A stretch of DNA of 64,000 bases from Homarus americanus (taxonomy: Eukaryota; Arthropoda; Malacostraca; Decapoda; Nephropidae): NCBI RefSeq assembly GCF_018991925.1, contig NW_024737042.1:17637287-17701286 (forward strand), read 5' to 3'. Every line of letters starts with the position of its first letter. Within the stretch, counting starts at the first letter, position 1. The position numbers and the translations under genes are program-made. Below the pieces are notes generated by a model. The model searched no databases, was not told the DNA's origin, and saw nothing but the letters and a program-made list of their open reading frames with translations. This document shows positions 36,501-46,963 of this stretch, piece after piece.

Positions 36501-37938
36501 TATGATAGGGTGTGAGATGGGTATGAGTTGGGTGAGAAGGCAAAAGGTGTAGGAAGGTATGAGGGGTAGGAGGGTGATAAGATGTAGGAAGGTATGAAAG
36601 AGGTAGGAAGGTATGAGGGGTGTAGGAAGGCATGAGGGGTGAAGAAGTTATGAGAGGGTGTAGGGTCATGAGGATGTAGGAAGGTATGAGGGGTGAGGAA
36701 GGTTTGAGGGGTGAGGAAGGCATGGGGGTGTAGGAAGCAGTATGGAGGGTGTAGGAGTATGAGGGGTGCAGGAGCATGGGGGGTAGGTATGAGGGATAGG
36801 AGGGTGTGAGGTGTAGTAAGGCATGGGAGGGTGTGGTAAGGTATGAGGGGAGGAGAACATGAGGGAGGAAGGCATGAGGTGTAGGAGGGTGTGAGGGGTG
36901 TAGTAATGCGAGTGGTGGTAAGGCATGAGGGGTGTAGGAAAAACATGAGGGGAGTAGGAAGGCATGAGGGGTGTAGGGAAGTATGAGATGCAGGAAGGCA
37001 TGAGGGGAGGAAGGCAATGAGGGGTGTAGGGAAGTATGGGGGTAGGAAGGCATGAGGATGGTGAGTGTGTGAGGGGTAGTATGGGAGGGTGTGGTAAGGC
37101 ATGAGGGGGTGTAAGAAAGAGGGGAGAGGAAGGTATGAGGGGTGTAGGAAGGTATGAGAGGTGCAGGAAGTATGAGGGGGGTAGGAAGGTATGAGGGTGT
37201 AGGAAGGCATGAGGGGTGTAGGAAGGCATGAGGGTGTGAGGAAGGCATGAGGGGTGAAGGAAGGTCTGGGGAGAGAAGGCATGAGGGGCGGGAGCATGAG
37301 GAGGCAGGAAGGCATGAGGGGGGGAGGAATAAGGAGGGGGGTAGGAAGGCATGAGGGGTGTAGGAATGGTCATGAGGGGTGTAGGAAGGCATGAGAGGTG
37401 TAGGAAGTATGAGGGGTGAAGGCAGAGGGTGTAGGGAAGGCATGAGGGTGTAGGAAGGCATGATGGGTGTAGAGGTCAAGGAGAGGTTAGAAAGTATGAG
37501 GGGGAGGGAAGGCATGAGGGGAGGAAGGCATGAGGGGTGTAGGGAAGGTATGAGGGTGTAGGAAGATGCGTGAGGGGTGTAGGAAGGCAAGGAGGGGGTA
37601 GGGAAGGCATGAGGGTGTAGGCATGAGGGGTGTAGGAAGGTCTGGGGGGTGAGAAGGCAAGAGGGCGTAGGAAGGCATGAAGGTGTAGGAAGGTATGAGG
37701 GGGTGTAAGAAGGTATGAGGGGTGTGAAGTGCATGAGGGTGTAAGAAGGCAGGAGAGTGGAGTAAGGTATGAGGGGTGTAGGAAGGCATGAGGGGCACAG
37801 GAATGAGGGGTGTAGGAAGGCATGGGGGTGTAGGAAGGTATGAAGGGTGTAGGGAAGAGATGGATTGTGTGAGGAAAGCGTGAGGGTGTAGGAAGGTATG
37901 AGGGGTGTAGAACGTTTGAGGGGTGTAGGAAGGTATAA
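33590..37938. repeat. 19-bp minisatellite, left block (about 220 units)
   Basis: The consensus is TATGAGGGGTGTAGGAAGG, with abundant one- to three-base indels and variants such as CATGAGGGG and AACGTTTGAGGGG. Because 19 is not a multiple of three, three units (57 bp) give a 19-residue Pro/Ser/Tyr/Thr/His pattern in every minus frame. This explains stop-free runs of up to about 1,000 codons. Blocks of variants recur in the same order, so there is higher-order structure. Confidence 0.97.
35744..35775. repeat. (AAT)n inside the 19-bp array
   Basis: About 10 ATA/AAT units end in ATTATAAAGG. The flanks match those of the LINE-B insertion at 37939-41434 (AACGTTTGAGGG left; GGATGTAGGAACGTTTGAGG right). 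Confidence 0.9.
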
Positions 37939-38054
37939 TAACAATAATAATAATAATAATAATAATTAACGGGGGAAAAGCTCAGACTACAGGGCATTTC
38001 AACATAGTGACAGTGCAAAAAGTAGGATTTACTGGGAGTGAATACACTGGTTTA

Positions 38055-39132
38055 TTACAAGTTATTGATAATTTTTACAATGGTTGGGACTGGGCTGTTC
38101 TTATAGCGATCAGTTCATGCACATATGGGCTGGATGCGGTTGTGGTGTCGAACAGCAATTCTCGGGCTAGGGATCTCAGGTGGTAGTAGGAGCCGGTGTC
38201 GAGGATGGTGTAAACTTCTTACCAAATTTTGATGAGGTCGTGGTGATGGTCAGTGAGGTCGAAAGAGGTCAGTGTGTTGAGCGCTTCTTGATATGTGGAG
38301 TAGGAAGGGAGAGAATAAGCTTGCATGCCCTCTTTTGCACTTTTTCTATGTGTTTACGTTGTGTGACATTTAGGGAAGAAGACCAGGTAGGGGAGGCATA
38401 GGTGAGCTTGGGAAGTATGAATGTTGTGTAAACACTGAGGAGCTCGGGTGCAGGAGCTCCGAGGGACTTGAGTGGGCGGAGGAGGTGGAGACGGAAACTG
38501 GAGGATTTGACAACTTCACTGACGTGTGGTTTCCAATTTAGTTTGTTGTCTATGGTATCGCCGAGGAGCTTCGAGGAATCTACAACCTGGAGTGTGTTCG
38601 GACCTAAAGTAATGGAAGGAGGTGGGACAATGTCGGAGGAGAGGTTGATGTGCATAACCATGGTCTTGGTATGGTTGATGGTCACATGGTTGTTGGTGGC
38701 CCAGTTTTGGAGACTGTTCAATAAACCCTGAAGGGCGGTATAGTCGGGAGCAGAATTGTCGACGCTGATCCCAATGGTGGAGTCGTCGACATATTTCCAG
38801 CGAGCAGGGGTTTCTCTTAGGGCATCATTGATGAGCATAAGGAAGCAGAGTGGTCCCATCTTGAATATATGGGGACGCCACAGGTAGTGACTGAAGGTGG
38901 AGACAGCCCCGCAGGAAGCCCACAACAGCGTCGGTCACTGAAATCTGTAAACCATGAGTATAAGACTTCTCAAGCCCGAGGTCAATAGCTTTGTTGATGA
39001 TTATATTGTGGTCGACTAGGTCGAACAACTTTAGTGAAATCAATGAGGCGACAGCTACAGACGTTTTCGTTTCTCGAGATGGCGGTATATGTAATCGAGA
39101 AGCTGACAAGACAGTGAGTGGTGGAGGAGGTT
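38055..39132 (-). pseudogene. LINE-B RT palm to C-terminus, frame-broken
   Basis: Continuing on the minus strand, the palm is split over two or three frames between 39132 and 38825 (FDLVDHNIIINKAIDLGL is visible). A 218-codon frame (38925-38269) then carries the catalytic YVDDS, NWKPHVSEVVKSSSF and PKLTYASPTWSSS. After another shift near 38275 the C-terminus continues to about 38055 in other frames. Residue for residue it closely follows the open copy at 10721-11810, so a handful of indels inactivated it. Confidence 0.85.
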
Positions 39133-41001
39133 TCATGTTCCCAAGTGCTGGTCTACGACTCCTGCAATATCAGCATAAGCCCAGTCGAACACAAAACTTT
39201 CACAGATTAGGCTGGGTATTGGGGTGATTGCAATAGGTCGTAGCTGATTTAAGGATTGTGGGCTAGTTGACTTGGGCACTGGTGATACATAAGAGGTCTT
39301 CCAGTCAGCTGGGCATCTGGCTTGACTGAGAGAAGCATTGATGATGGAGCATAGGGGTTTAGCAAGCTCCGGGGAGAACTCCTTGAAGAGTTTCATTGAT
39401 AAGTCAATGGGGGTGGTAGAGCGTTTTAATTTTAGTTTGTCCAGGCGTTTTGCTACGTCAAATTCCTCTACTAAGTCAGTGGGAAGGGGGGCTGGTAGGT
39501 AAGCAGGGAGAGTGGTTGTGTCAAGCCGTGGGAGCGTCTGGCATATAGTAGCGAAATGGTTATTTGTTTGCTCAGCTGCGTCAACATTAGTGAGATGGCT
39601 AAGGAAGGGGAGGGGGTGTGTCATATTGTTTAGTCCACAGAGTTCTTTAAGCTTACCATAACATTGACTGATGTTGGTCTGCTTCAGGTGTTGTAATTTG
39701 GTTGGGTAGTGGGAATTCTTTGCAGTGCGTATTTCGCGGATGACTCTGTTGCGAAGTGACCTGTAGCGGATGTGGTCATTGAGATGAAAGGCTCTGTCTC
39801 TCTGTTGCATAAGTCTTTTGATCCGAGGTGTGATCCAGGGCAAGTCAGCTGGGTGAGATCTGACGGACTTCTCAGGGAAGAAGTGGTGGTGAGCTTCCGT
39901 GGTGGTGTTGGTATAATTTATCCATTTGGTTTCCACGTCATCCACGCTAAGTACTTCAGTCCAGGGATGGTGAACTATCCACTGCCCGAAGAGGCGCACT
40001 GCAGAGTCAGTAATCGGCCTGTAGGTCTTGATGTAGGGTCTCTGTACTTGAGTGGGAGTGGCAGCTGGGGACCAGAGCACTGATAAGTGTGTGCTACACC
40101 CGATAGGAGGCATTGGTTGAGGTGGTTGGTACTGGTCCACTAAGTCAGTTAAGATAAGGTCAAGGGTATTTTGACCGTGTGTGGGGAAGGTCACAACTTG
40201 TGATAGTGATAGCTGGTCCTGGATATCAGTGGTGTCAATTTCATTAAAATCCCCACATAATACGAACTTGGCACATGGGTACCTAACTCTGAGGTGGTCT
40301 GAGGTGGTGATGAGATGATTGATAAGAGTGTCTCTGGTGGGTGAGCGAGGCGGATGGTATGCCACACAGATTATGATGGAAGCAGTGTTGCGCGGGTGGG
40401 CCCGTGGCATAACACGTACCCATAATGCTTCCACATCTGCTGGGACTTGAACATCCAGGCGTGATGGGCGTAGGTCATCTTGACAGAAGAGGGCAACGCC
40501 CCCTCCGTGTCTATGTGAACGAAGGTGATGAAAGAGTTGATATCCCTCAATATGACACGTTTCAGGTACAATTTGCCAAGCCTCACATATGGCAACGATG
40601 CTCGCGGCGGCTGACCTGACTGTAGTTGCCAGCTCGTCGAACTTGTTAGCTAGGGAAGTGACGTTGGATAACAGTAAAGACGGGAGATCATACCATATCC
40701 GTGGAACTTCAGTGTGGTGGTATGGTCTGTCAGGGGTGGGTTTCTCCTGTTTCCTAGTGGAGGTTACGGTTCTAATGGGCTTATGTGTATGACGGCCTTG
40801 TCTACGGCTCCGCGCGTGGAATATGTTCAGTGACTTGAGTCGCGCGATAACACTGCCATCAGGATAACCGTTCCCATGCTTTAGATGGTACAGAGTGCGT
40901 CGGGAGTAAGTGATTGGTGGCCATCTGTTGAGATCTGTTGTGGGCGGACGGAAGTGTTTGTCACTGACGGCACTTTGAGGGCCACAGACACTGGTAGACA
41001 T
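39133..41001 (-). CDS. LINE-B endonuclease and RT N-terminus (interrupted ORF)
   Basis: The 622-codon frame starts at ATG 41001. After a basic N-terminal stretch come the AP-endonuclease motifs: LLSNVTSLANKFDEL (Asn strand), VAICEAWQ (catalytic Glu), FVLCGDFNEIDT (Asp/Asn), NTLDLILTD (Asp) and GCSTHLSVLW, where most families have Ser-Asp-His. Next follow a linker with PWITPRIKRLMQQRDRAF and RT blocks up to LRPIAITPIPSLICESF. In a live element it would nick target DNA and prime reverse transcription in the nucleus. The frame ends after about YADIAGVVDQ owing to frameshifts. Ser-Thr-His instead of Ser-Asp-His could be a mutation or a family trait. Confidence 0.85.
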   Translation of the reverse strand: MSTSVCGPQSAVSDKHFRPPTTDLNRWPPITYSRRTLYHLKHGNGYPDGSVIARLKSLNIFHARSRRQGRHTHKPIRTVTSTRKQEKPTPDRPYHHTEVPRIWYDLPSLLLSNVTSLANKFDELATTVRSAAASIVAICEAWQIVPETCHIEGYQLFHHLRSHRHGGGVALFCQDDLRPSRLDVQVPADVEALWVRVMPRAHPRNTASIIICVAYHPPRSPTRDTLINHLITTSDHLRVRYPCAKFVLCGDFNEIDTTDIQDQLSLSQVVTFPTHGQNTLDLILTDLVDQYQPPQPMPPIGCSTHLSVLWSPAATPTQVQRPYIKTYRPITDSAVRLFGQWIVHHPWTEVLSVDDVETKWINYTNTTTEAHHHFFPEKSVRSHPADLPWITPRIKRLMQQRDRAFHLNDHIRYRSLRNRVIREIRTAKNSHYPTKLQHLKQTNISQCYGKLKELCGLNNMTHPLPFLSHLTNVDAAEQTNNHFATICQTLPRLDTTTLPAYLPAPLPTDLVEEFDVAKRLDKLKLKRSTTPIDLSMKLFKEFSPELAKPLCSIINASLSQARCPADWKTSYVSPVPKSTSPQSLNQLRPIAITPIPSLICESFVFDWAYADIAGVVDQHLGT

Positions 41002-41434
41002 CTGTAAATATTTGTCAGTCGTAAAGACCGTGGGTCTTTACGACTTTGTCCCTGGTGCTTGGGGTCGCCGACACAGTTATCACGATATATGTAAACACCG
41101 CGGTGGTCCTTGTCACTGGCACTTTAAAGGTGACCGATAAAGTGCCCACTGTCTGACTTTTCCTTGGGGTGCACTATCGAGCACTGTATGATAATCACTT
41201 ATTGCACTGATGACTAGAATGCTTTGCCGAGAAAGTTCCTTAAGTGCACTATAGGAACACTGCTCCGTAATCAATCGTTCACTAATCACTAGAATGTTTT
41301 GCTGAATCGATCCTGGTGTAGTAAGGCTGGTAGGGGTATAGCAGGGGGTGTGGGCAGGGCCAAACAGGCTCGGCCTGGCTGCTAAAACCTGGAGCGCCTT
41401 CCGGGCACGTCCTGTCTCACTGAGGGTTGACAAG

Positions 41435-43030
41435 TGTGTAGGTATGGGGGGTGTAGGAAGGTATGGGGGATGTAGGAACGTTTGAGGGGTGTAGGAAGGT
41501 ATGAGGTGTGTAGGAAGGGTGTAGGAAGGTATGAGTGTAGGAAGGTATGAGGGGGTATAGGAAGGTATGAGGGGTGTAGGAAGGTGGAGGTGGAGGAGGA
41601 AGGGGTATGAGGGGTGTAGGAGGTATTGGGGGTGTAGGAAGGTATGAGCAGGGTGTAAGAAGGTATGAGGGGGTGTAGGAAGGTAGCAGAGGGTGTAGGA
41701 AGATATAAAGAGGTGTAGGGAAGGTATGGGGGTGTAGAATGTATGAGGGGTGTAGGAAGGAATGAGAGGGTGTGGGAAGATAAAAGGAGGTGTAGGAAGG
41801 TATGAGGGGTGTAGGAAGGTATGAAGGGGTGTAGGAAGGTATGAGAGGGCGTAGGAGAAGATAAAGGAGGTGTAGGAAGGTATGAGAGGGTATAGGAAAG
41901 TATGAGAGGGTGTAGGAAGATATAAGGAGGTGTAGGAAGGTATGAGGGGTGTAGGAATGTATGAGGGGTGTAGGAATGTATGAGAGGGTGTAGGAAGGTA
42001 TGAGGGGTGTAGGAAGGTATGAGGGGTGTAGGAAGGTATGAGGGGCGTAGGAAGGTATGAAGGGTGTAGGAAGGTATGAGGGGGTGTAAGAAGGTATGAG
42101 GGGTGTAGGAAGGTATGAGGGGTGTAGAGTGCAGGCATGAAATGGTGTAGGGAAGGCATGAGGGCAGGGTTGCATGAGGGTGCAAGGCATGAGGTGGTGA
42201 GAAGGCATGAGTGGTGTGGAAGGAAGATGCTGGAAGGTATGATTGGGTGTGGGAAGGTATGAGTTGGGAGGAAGGTAAATGGGTGTAGGAAGGCATGAGG
42301 TGTAGGAAGTTAAGGAGAGGTAGGAAGCTGGTGAGAGGTGTAGGGAAGGCATGAGAGGTGAAGGTATGAAAGGTGTAGGAAGGTATGGGGGTGTAAGAAG
42401 GTATGGGGTGTAGGGAAGGTGCGAGGGGTGTCGGAATTATGGGAGGTGAAGGTATGGGATTGTGGAAGGGGAGGGAAGCAAGGAGGGGTGCATGGAGGGG
42501 TGTAGGACGGTATGGGAGGGTAGGAAGGTATGAGGGTGTAGGAAGGTACAGGTGTAGGGAAGGCAGAGGGATGTAAGAGGATGTAGGGTGTAGGAAGGCA
42601 TGAGGATGTAGGGAAATATGAGGGGTGTAGGAACGTATGAGGGTGTGTAGGAAACGTATGAGAGGTGCAGGAAGGTATGAGGGGTGTAGGGAAGATATGA
42701 GGGGGGTGTAGGAAGGTATGAAGGGATGTAGGAAGGTATGAGGGGGTGTAGGAAGGTATGAGAGGGTGTAGAAAGGCGTGAGGGGTGTAAGAATGTATGA
42801 GGGGTGTAGGAAGGTATGAGAGGTGTAGGAAGGTATGAGGGGTGTAGGGAGGTATGAGAGAGTGTAGGAAGGTATGAGGGGTGTAGGAAGGTGTGAGAGG
42901 GTGTAGGAAGGTATGAGAGGTGTAGGAAGGTGTGAGGGGGTGTAGGAATGTATGAGATGTGTAGGAAGGTATGAGGGGTGTATGAAGATATGAGGGGTGT
43001 AGTAAGGTATGAGGGGTGTAAGAAAGTATG
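41435..43030. repeat. 19-bp minisatellite, right block (about 80 units)
   Basis: This is the same unit as the left block. The first 850 bp repeat, in order, the variant string found at 35780-36600, including AGATATAAAGAG, then AATGTATGAGGGG, then AGATAAAAGGAGG. Minus-strand Pro/Ser/Tyr/Thr frames of up to about 350 codons are artefacts. Confidence 0.95.
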
Positions 43031-43264
43031 TCCTCTGGTTCTACTGTCACCAGTGTTTATTAAATTTTGTATCTGTTATCAAACGCAAATAAAATTCTTA
43101 ATTCCTCGGAGTTATTGTTGATGAGAAACTTAAATGGAGAAACCACATACAAGCCATTCACAGAAAAGTCAATAAACAGTGCGGTATCATGTATCACACT
43201 AGACAGTCACTCACTCTCACAGCAATGAAAGAAATCTATCATGATCTTGTTTACCCACACCTAA
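43031..43264 (+). pseudogene. LINE-A RT thumb fragment, left half of a split copy
   Basis: The plus-strand frame reads LGVIVDEKLKWRNHIQ, then QCGIMYHTRQSLTL, then MKEIYHDLVYPHL and stops at 43264. The same text occurs in the minus copy near 4290-4420. The continuation, IHCHTL, is found at 47128, after the CR1-type insertion. The 5' boundary against the 19-bp array is between 43030 and 43085. Confidence 0.85.
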
Positions 43265-43289
43265 GAACATAAGAACATAAGAATGGAGG

Positions 43290-44560
43290 AAACTGCAGCT
43301 GGCCTTTTGGCCCATACTGGGCAGTCCCATTTACACCCATCCCCTATCGCTCATATATCCCTCCAACCAATGTTTGAAGCTATCCAGCGTATTCGAGTTA
43401 ATGATGATATTTGGTAACCTGTTTGTACTCGTCCTCTACCCTATTTCCAAACCAATATTTTCCTATTTCGCACCGAAATCTAAATTTGTCTAATTTAAAA
43501 CCATTGTTATGAGTTCACTCCTGGTTGGATAGTTTGAGTACCTTTGTAATGTCCTCTTTGTTTAACCCTACTTCCATTTATACACCTCTATCATATCTTC
43601 CCTCACTCTACGTCTTTCGAGGGAGTGCAAATTAAGATGGTTTAACCTGTCTTTGTACTCGAGGTTCCTAATGCCCAGGATTAGTCTTGTCATTCTCCTC
43701 TGAATTCTTTCCAAGGATTCTATATCCATTCTCTAATGCGGTGACCAGAATTGAACTGCATAATTCCAAGTGAGGTCTCACAAGTGCAAGATATAGTTTT
43801 AGGATGACCTGACTAGTCTTGTAACTAACACTCCTTTGTATGTGCCCAAGTACTTTATTAACCTTGTTTCAAGCAAATGCACATTGCTTACTTGGGTTAA
43901 GATTCCTACTTATCATTACTCCTAAATCTTTCTCGCTTGTCGGATTTCTAAATAACATCATTATTCATCTGGTATCTGGTTTCCCTGTTTACATCTCGTA
44001 CACTGAGTACTTTTCAATTGTCCACATTAAATTTCATCTGGCATTTTTCAGACCATTCGAAAAATTTATTTAGATCTTCCTGTTGTTTTGCGGAGTCCTC
44101 ATCAGATTTAATTCAGATTTAACTACACGCCCTATTTTAGTGTCATCAGCAAATTTACTTATGTTGCTGCCTACGCCGATATCTATGTCGTTTATTTATA
44201 TAATAAATAATAATGGTCCAAGTACTGAGCCTTCGGGAACTCCACTAGTGACGTTGCTCCAATCTGATTTAATACCCATTTTAGAATATCTCCTTTAATG
44301 CCATGAGCCTCCACTTTGCGTATTAGTCTTTCGTGGGGGACTCTGTCAAAGGCTTTGCTAAAGTCGAGATATACCACATCATAATTGTGCCCCTCGTCCA
44401 CTGATTCGAAAACAGGTGAAAAGAATATTAATAGAATAGTTAGACATGAACGCCCGCTTGTGAATACATGTTGGGAATCATTGATTCAACTTGTGGTTCT
44501 CCAGGTGATTTCGAATAGAGTTTGAAATGATTGCTTCCAGTAATTTGCCTACAATTAAAG
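43290..44560 (-). pseudogene. CR1 reverse transcriptase and C-terminus, decayed
   Basis: Minus-strand pieces include VYLDFSKAFDRVPHERLIRK (about 44315-44375), a GVPEGSVLGPLLFIIYINDI-type block (near 44200-44250) and SKFADDTKIGRVVK (catalytic F-A-D-D, near 44105-44150). The C-terminal signature LERIQRRMTRLILGIRN-like follows near 43680-43730 and LNLHSLERRR near 43620. Frames change several times. The end, near 43300, corresponds to the + strand copy at 60279-60691. Confidence 0.8.
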
Positions 44561-45424
44561 TTAGACTGAATGGGCGGTAGTTACACCAGGTGACTTATTA
44601 GGCTTTAGTTTGTCTATTTGCTTGTTAACATCGTTACTAGTCACTACTATCTCGCTTAATTTATTGTCTTCACTATCTCTGTATAGAGTCGGTGCCTCGG
44701 GTATCATGTTTAAATTTTCGGTGGTGAAAACTGTTGAAAAATATTTATTCAGGTTATTGCTCATTGCTCCATTGTTATCAGTTAGCTCGCCGGTATCTGA
44801 CCGTATTGGTGCAATCTTTTCTCGTGTTTTAGTTTGATACATTTGATAGAATCCCTTGGGGCTTGACTTCGCCTCCCTTGCTATTTTCAGTTCATTATTC
44901 CTCTTTGCTTTTCTTATCTCGGTCTTAACCCTACCCGCCAATACCTTATAATAATCTCGGAGGTAAACTTCACCACGATTTATACTCCTACCTATAGCCT
45001 TCCTTTGTCCAATATTATTAGTGAAATAATTATTTATCCATTTAGAGTCATTGTTGTCTGATCTGAATTTTCTGTATGGTATGTTCTGCCTTTGTGCATT
45101 AAGTAACTCATTATTTAAATTGTTGTGGAATTCGTCAACCTCAGATCTCGTTATCAGGTCATCCTCAACAGTCAGGTCTCCAGGTAAGGTGAGGCCGCCC
45201 TCTGTGGGCACATTGTGTGAGGTCACCACATGTGAGGTTATGTAATTCACCCCCAAGCGTGATACCCCTTCTCTCAGCTGCCTCTTCAAACTTTCAATGT
45301 TTGCCCTTCTGAAATCTGGGATTTTAGTGGAATTTTCCTTGCAGCTGCCCTGAAATTCTAACTGGAATCTAATTTCTTTGTGATCGCTGTTAGCAAATTC
45401 GTTCCCTACCTCGACATTACTTTG
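44561..45424 (-). pseudogene. CR1 endonuclease end and linker to RT
   Basis: The minus-strand frame resumes with SNVEVGNEFANSDHKEIRFQ (Ser-Asp-His endonuclease motif) near 45365-45424. It continues through FRRANIESLKRQLREG, SKWINNYFTNNIGQRKAIGR and KGFYQMYQTKTREKIAPI to DKLKPNKSPG, the start of the RT fingers. The apparent N-terminal residues of the open frame above 45424 belong to the nested LINE-A 3' end and are not part of this protein. Confidence 0.8.
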
Positions 45425-45700
45425 AATTGAGTTGAATTGAAACAGTTTATTTAGCCAGAAAAAACCCAGATACAGAGTGGATAATAATAACAATATTAAT
45501 ATGGCTGAGCCAGTTGAGACCTGAGCTCTCTTTTAGGCACCTGATATATACTATGCATTTATCTCAAGGAAGTATTATGTAACATTTAGTATCATCTGGA
45601 AAAGTACAATAGCATGGTGGTAATAAGAACATCTCATAATGTTACCACGGTTATCACTTCAATATTTAATAATATTATTTATTTATAATTTTTTGTAGTT

Positions 45701-45702
<2 letters not shown>

Positions 45703-45784
<82 letters not shown>
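45703..45784. repeat. (TA)n microsatellite
   Basis: About 40 TA units. A second short TATATATATA lies at 45931-45940 on the other side of the small unidentified insertion. Confidence 0.95.
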
Positions 45785-45787
<3 letters not shown>

Positions 45788-45930
45788 TCTTGATTCAAGC
45801 ACATCTTCAGAGGTTGCTTCTGAAGATGTCTTGAATAAAGACGAAAGCTAAGGTGCTCCGTTGTTTCCCTTTTCCCGTGTGATTTTTTCAAGATTTATCT
45901 TATCCACGTTTTCATTGTGGATCTACATGA
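45785..45930. mobile_element. Small insertion, possibly a Penelope-like 3' end
   Basis: This segment, bounded by TA runs, is absent from the paralogous LINE-A UTR. It has the inverted pair ATCTTCAGA/TCTGAAGAT (45803-45828) and the text CTGAAGATGTCTTGAATAAA, then GACGAAAGC (45820-45848). This resembles ends of Penelope-like elements, many of which carry hammerhead ribozymes (family knowledge). Identity is tentative. Confidence 0.3.
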
Positions 45931-46286
45931 TATATATATATAAATTACAGTGAAATTGAAAAAACAAACAAATAAGTATAATGGGGGAGCAGTACAACAT
46001 GGGTTGTACAGTAATAAGGTTGAACAAGAGGACAGAGCTGTCAGGATTATATCTAGTTGGCAATTATGTTTATTGCAATGGTAATTACTTATCTATTTAC
46101 ATGATAATTTCCGATAAAACGGTTTTGATGGTACAATAAAAGTAGGTACTGCAAATATAGTAGGTGTTACAAGAAATATAAATACTTAGACAATAGATAT
46201 TTTTTAAGAGATGATTTAAAGGAAGGGAGCGTATTCTTTGCTCTGATGGGTGGGGGTAAGTTGTTCCACTCCTTCACACATCGTGT

Positions 46287-46960
46287 ATATTATTACCCCG
46301 GGTGGGTTTGGTTATATGTTGGCTTAGGAAACAGTCCTGGATTGTTTCAAGAAAATCCTCTGATTCTGTACCTGTAAGGTCAATCCAATAAGTTGCCTAC
46401 TATACAGACTTTGCTATGTATGGAGGCCCTGCATATTTCATCCCAAATAAGTTGCTCAATAACTCTATCAAAATGAAGAGGTCTATATATTACTCCTGTG
46501 ATTAATTTTTCCTTACCATCGATTAATTCTATCCAAAATGTTTCTATATTCCGCTCAGTTTTTATTTCCTTATTTATTTCACACTTCAGATTATCCCTGA
46601 CATAGATTGGTACTCCGCCTCCCTTCCTAATCTGCCTATCGGTATGGAATAATTTGTAACCTGCAATTTAGTATTCGACCGGTAACTCACGTGAGTCTAG
46701 GTTTTCCATGTTTCGGTGAATGCTATTATATCGATTTTTTTCGGTACATACCAACGCCCTGATTTCATCCATTTTGTTTCTCATACTTCTACTGTTTGCG
46801 TAGTAGACATTTAAGTTAGTCGTGTTCTGAGTCCTCTCTTTGTTGCGTTTAGGTTTTAACTCCCTGCTTAATTTAGTGTTGTCATAATTCCTAGCACTAT
46901 TTCCCTGTAAGCTTTCACTTTGTTTTCCCGCAGCCTCCCCCACACCCGTGCTCATTTGTT
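46287..46960 (-). pseudogene. CR1 endonuclease domain, N-terminal part
   Basis: On the minus strand, NLNVYYANSRSMRNKMDEIR (near 46750-46810) is the first endonuclease strand. Further on, in broken frames, come a KGGGVPIYVRDNL-type segment (near 46600), a segment reading TGVIYRPL (near 46480) and FLETIQDCFLSQHITKPTR (near 46310-46365). The domain then breaks off at the nested LINE-A. Several stops show decay. Confidence 0.7.
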
Positions 46961-46963
46961 CTC

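Larger units (their letters stand above)
37939..41434 (-). mobile_element. LINE-B, nearly full-length copy inside the 19-bp array
   Basis: On the minus strand the element runs from about 41434 (5' end) to the (TTA)n tail ending near 37939. It has a 5' leader of about 430 bp, an endonuclease plus RT coding region with frame breaks, and a short 3' UTR. The leader contains two diverged copies of an 84-bp segment with ACTAGAATG (41171 and 41255). The 3' UTR lacks about 120 bp present in the copy at 10721-12057, joining GAGCTTTTCCCC directly to CGTTAATTA and the tail. Array units flank both sides. Confidence 0.9.
45425..46286 (-). mobile_element. LINE-A, 5'-truncated copy nested in the CR1 element
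   Basis: On the minus strand it begins at about 46286, within the last codons of LINE-A (matching 3880-3960). It proceeds through the 3' UTR and ends with GGCTAAATAAACTGTTTCAA near 45440-45460 and a pentamer-like tail (CAATTCAACTCAATTC). A piece absent from the 3.4-kb copy, 45703-45945, interrupts the UTR (see next entries). Confidence 0.8.

Noticed and set aside
33590..37938. Minus-strand open frames of 734, 1003 and 756 codons
   Set aside because: They read the 19-bp minisatellite, whose minus strand lacks stops in all frames; the 19-residue periodic Pro/Ser/Tyr/Thr/His text is forced by the repeat.
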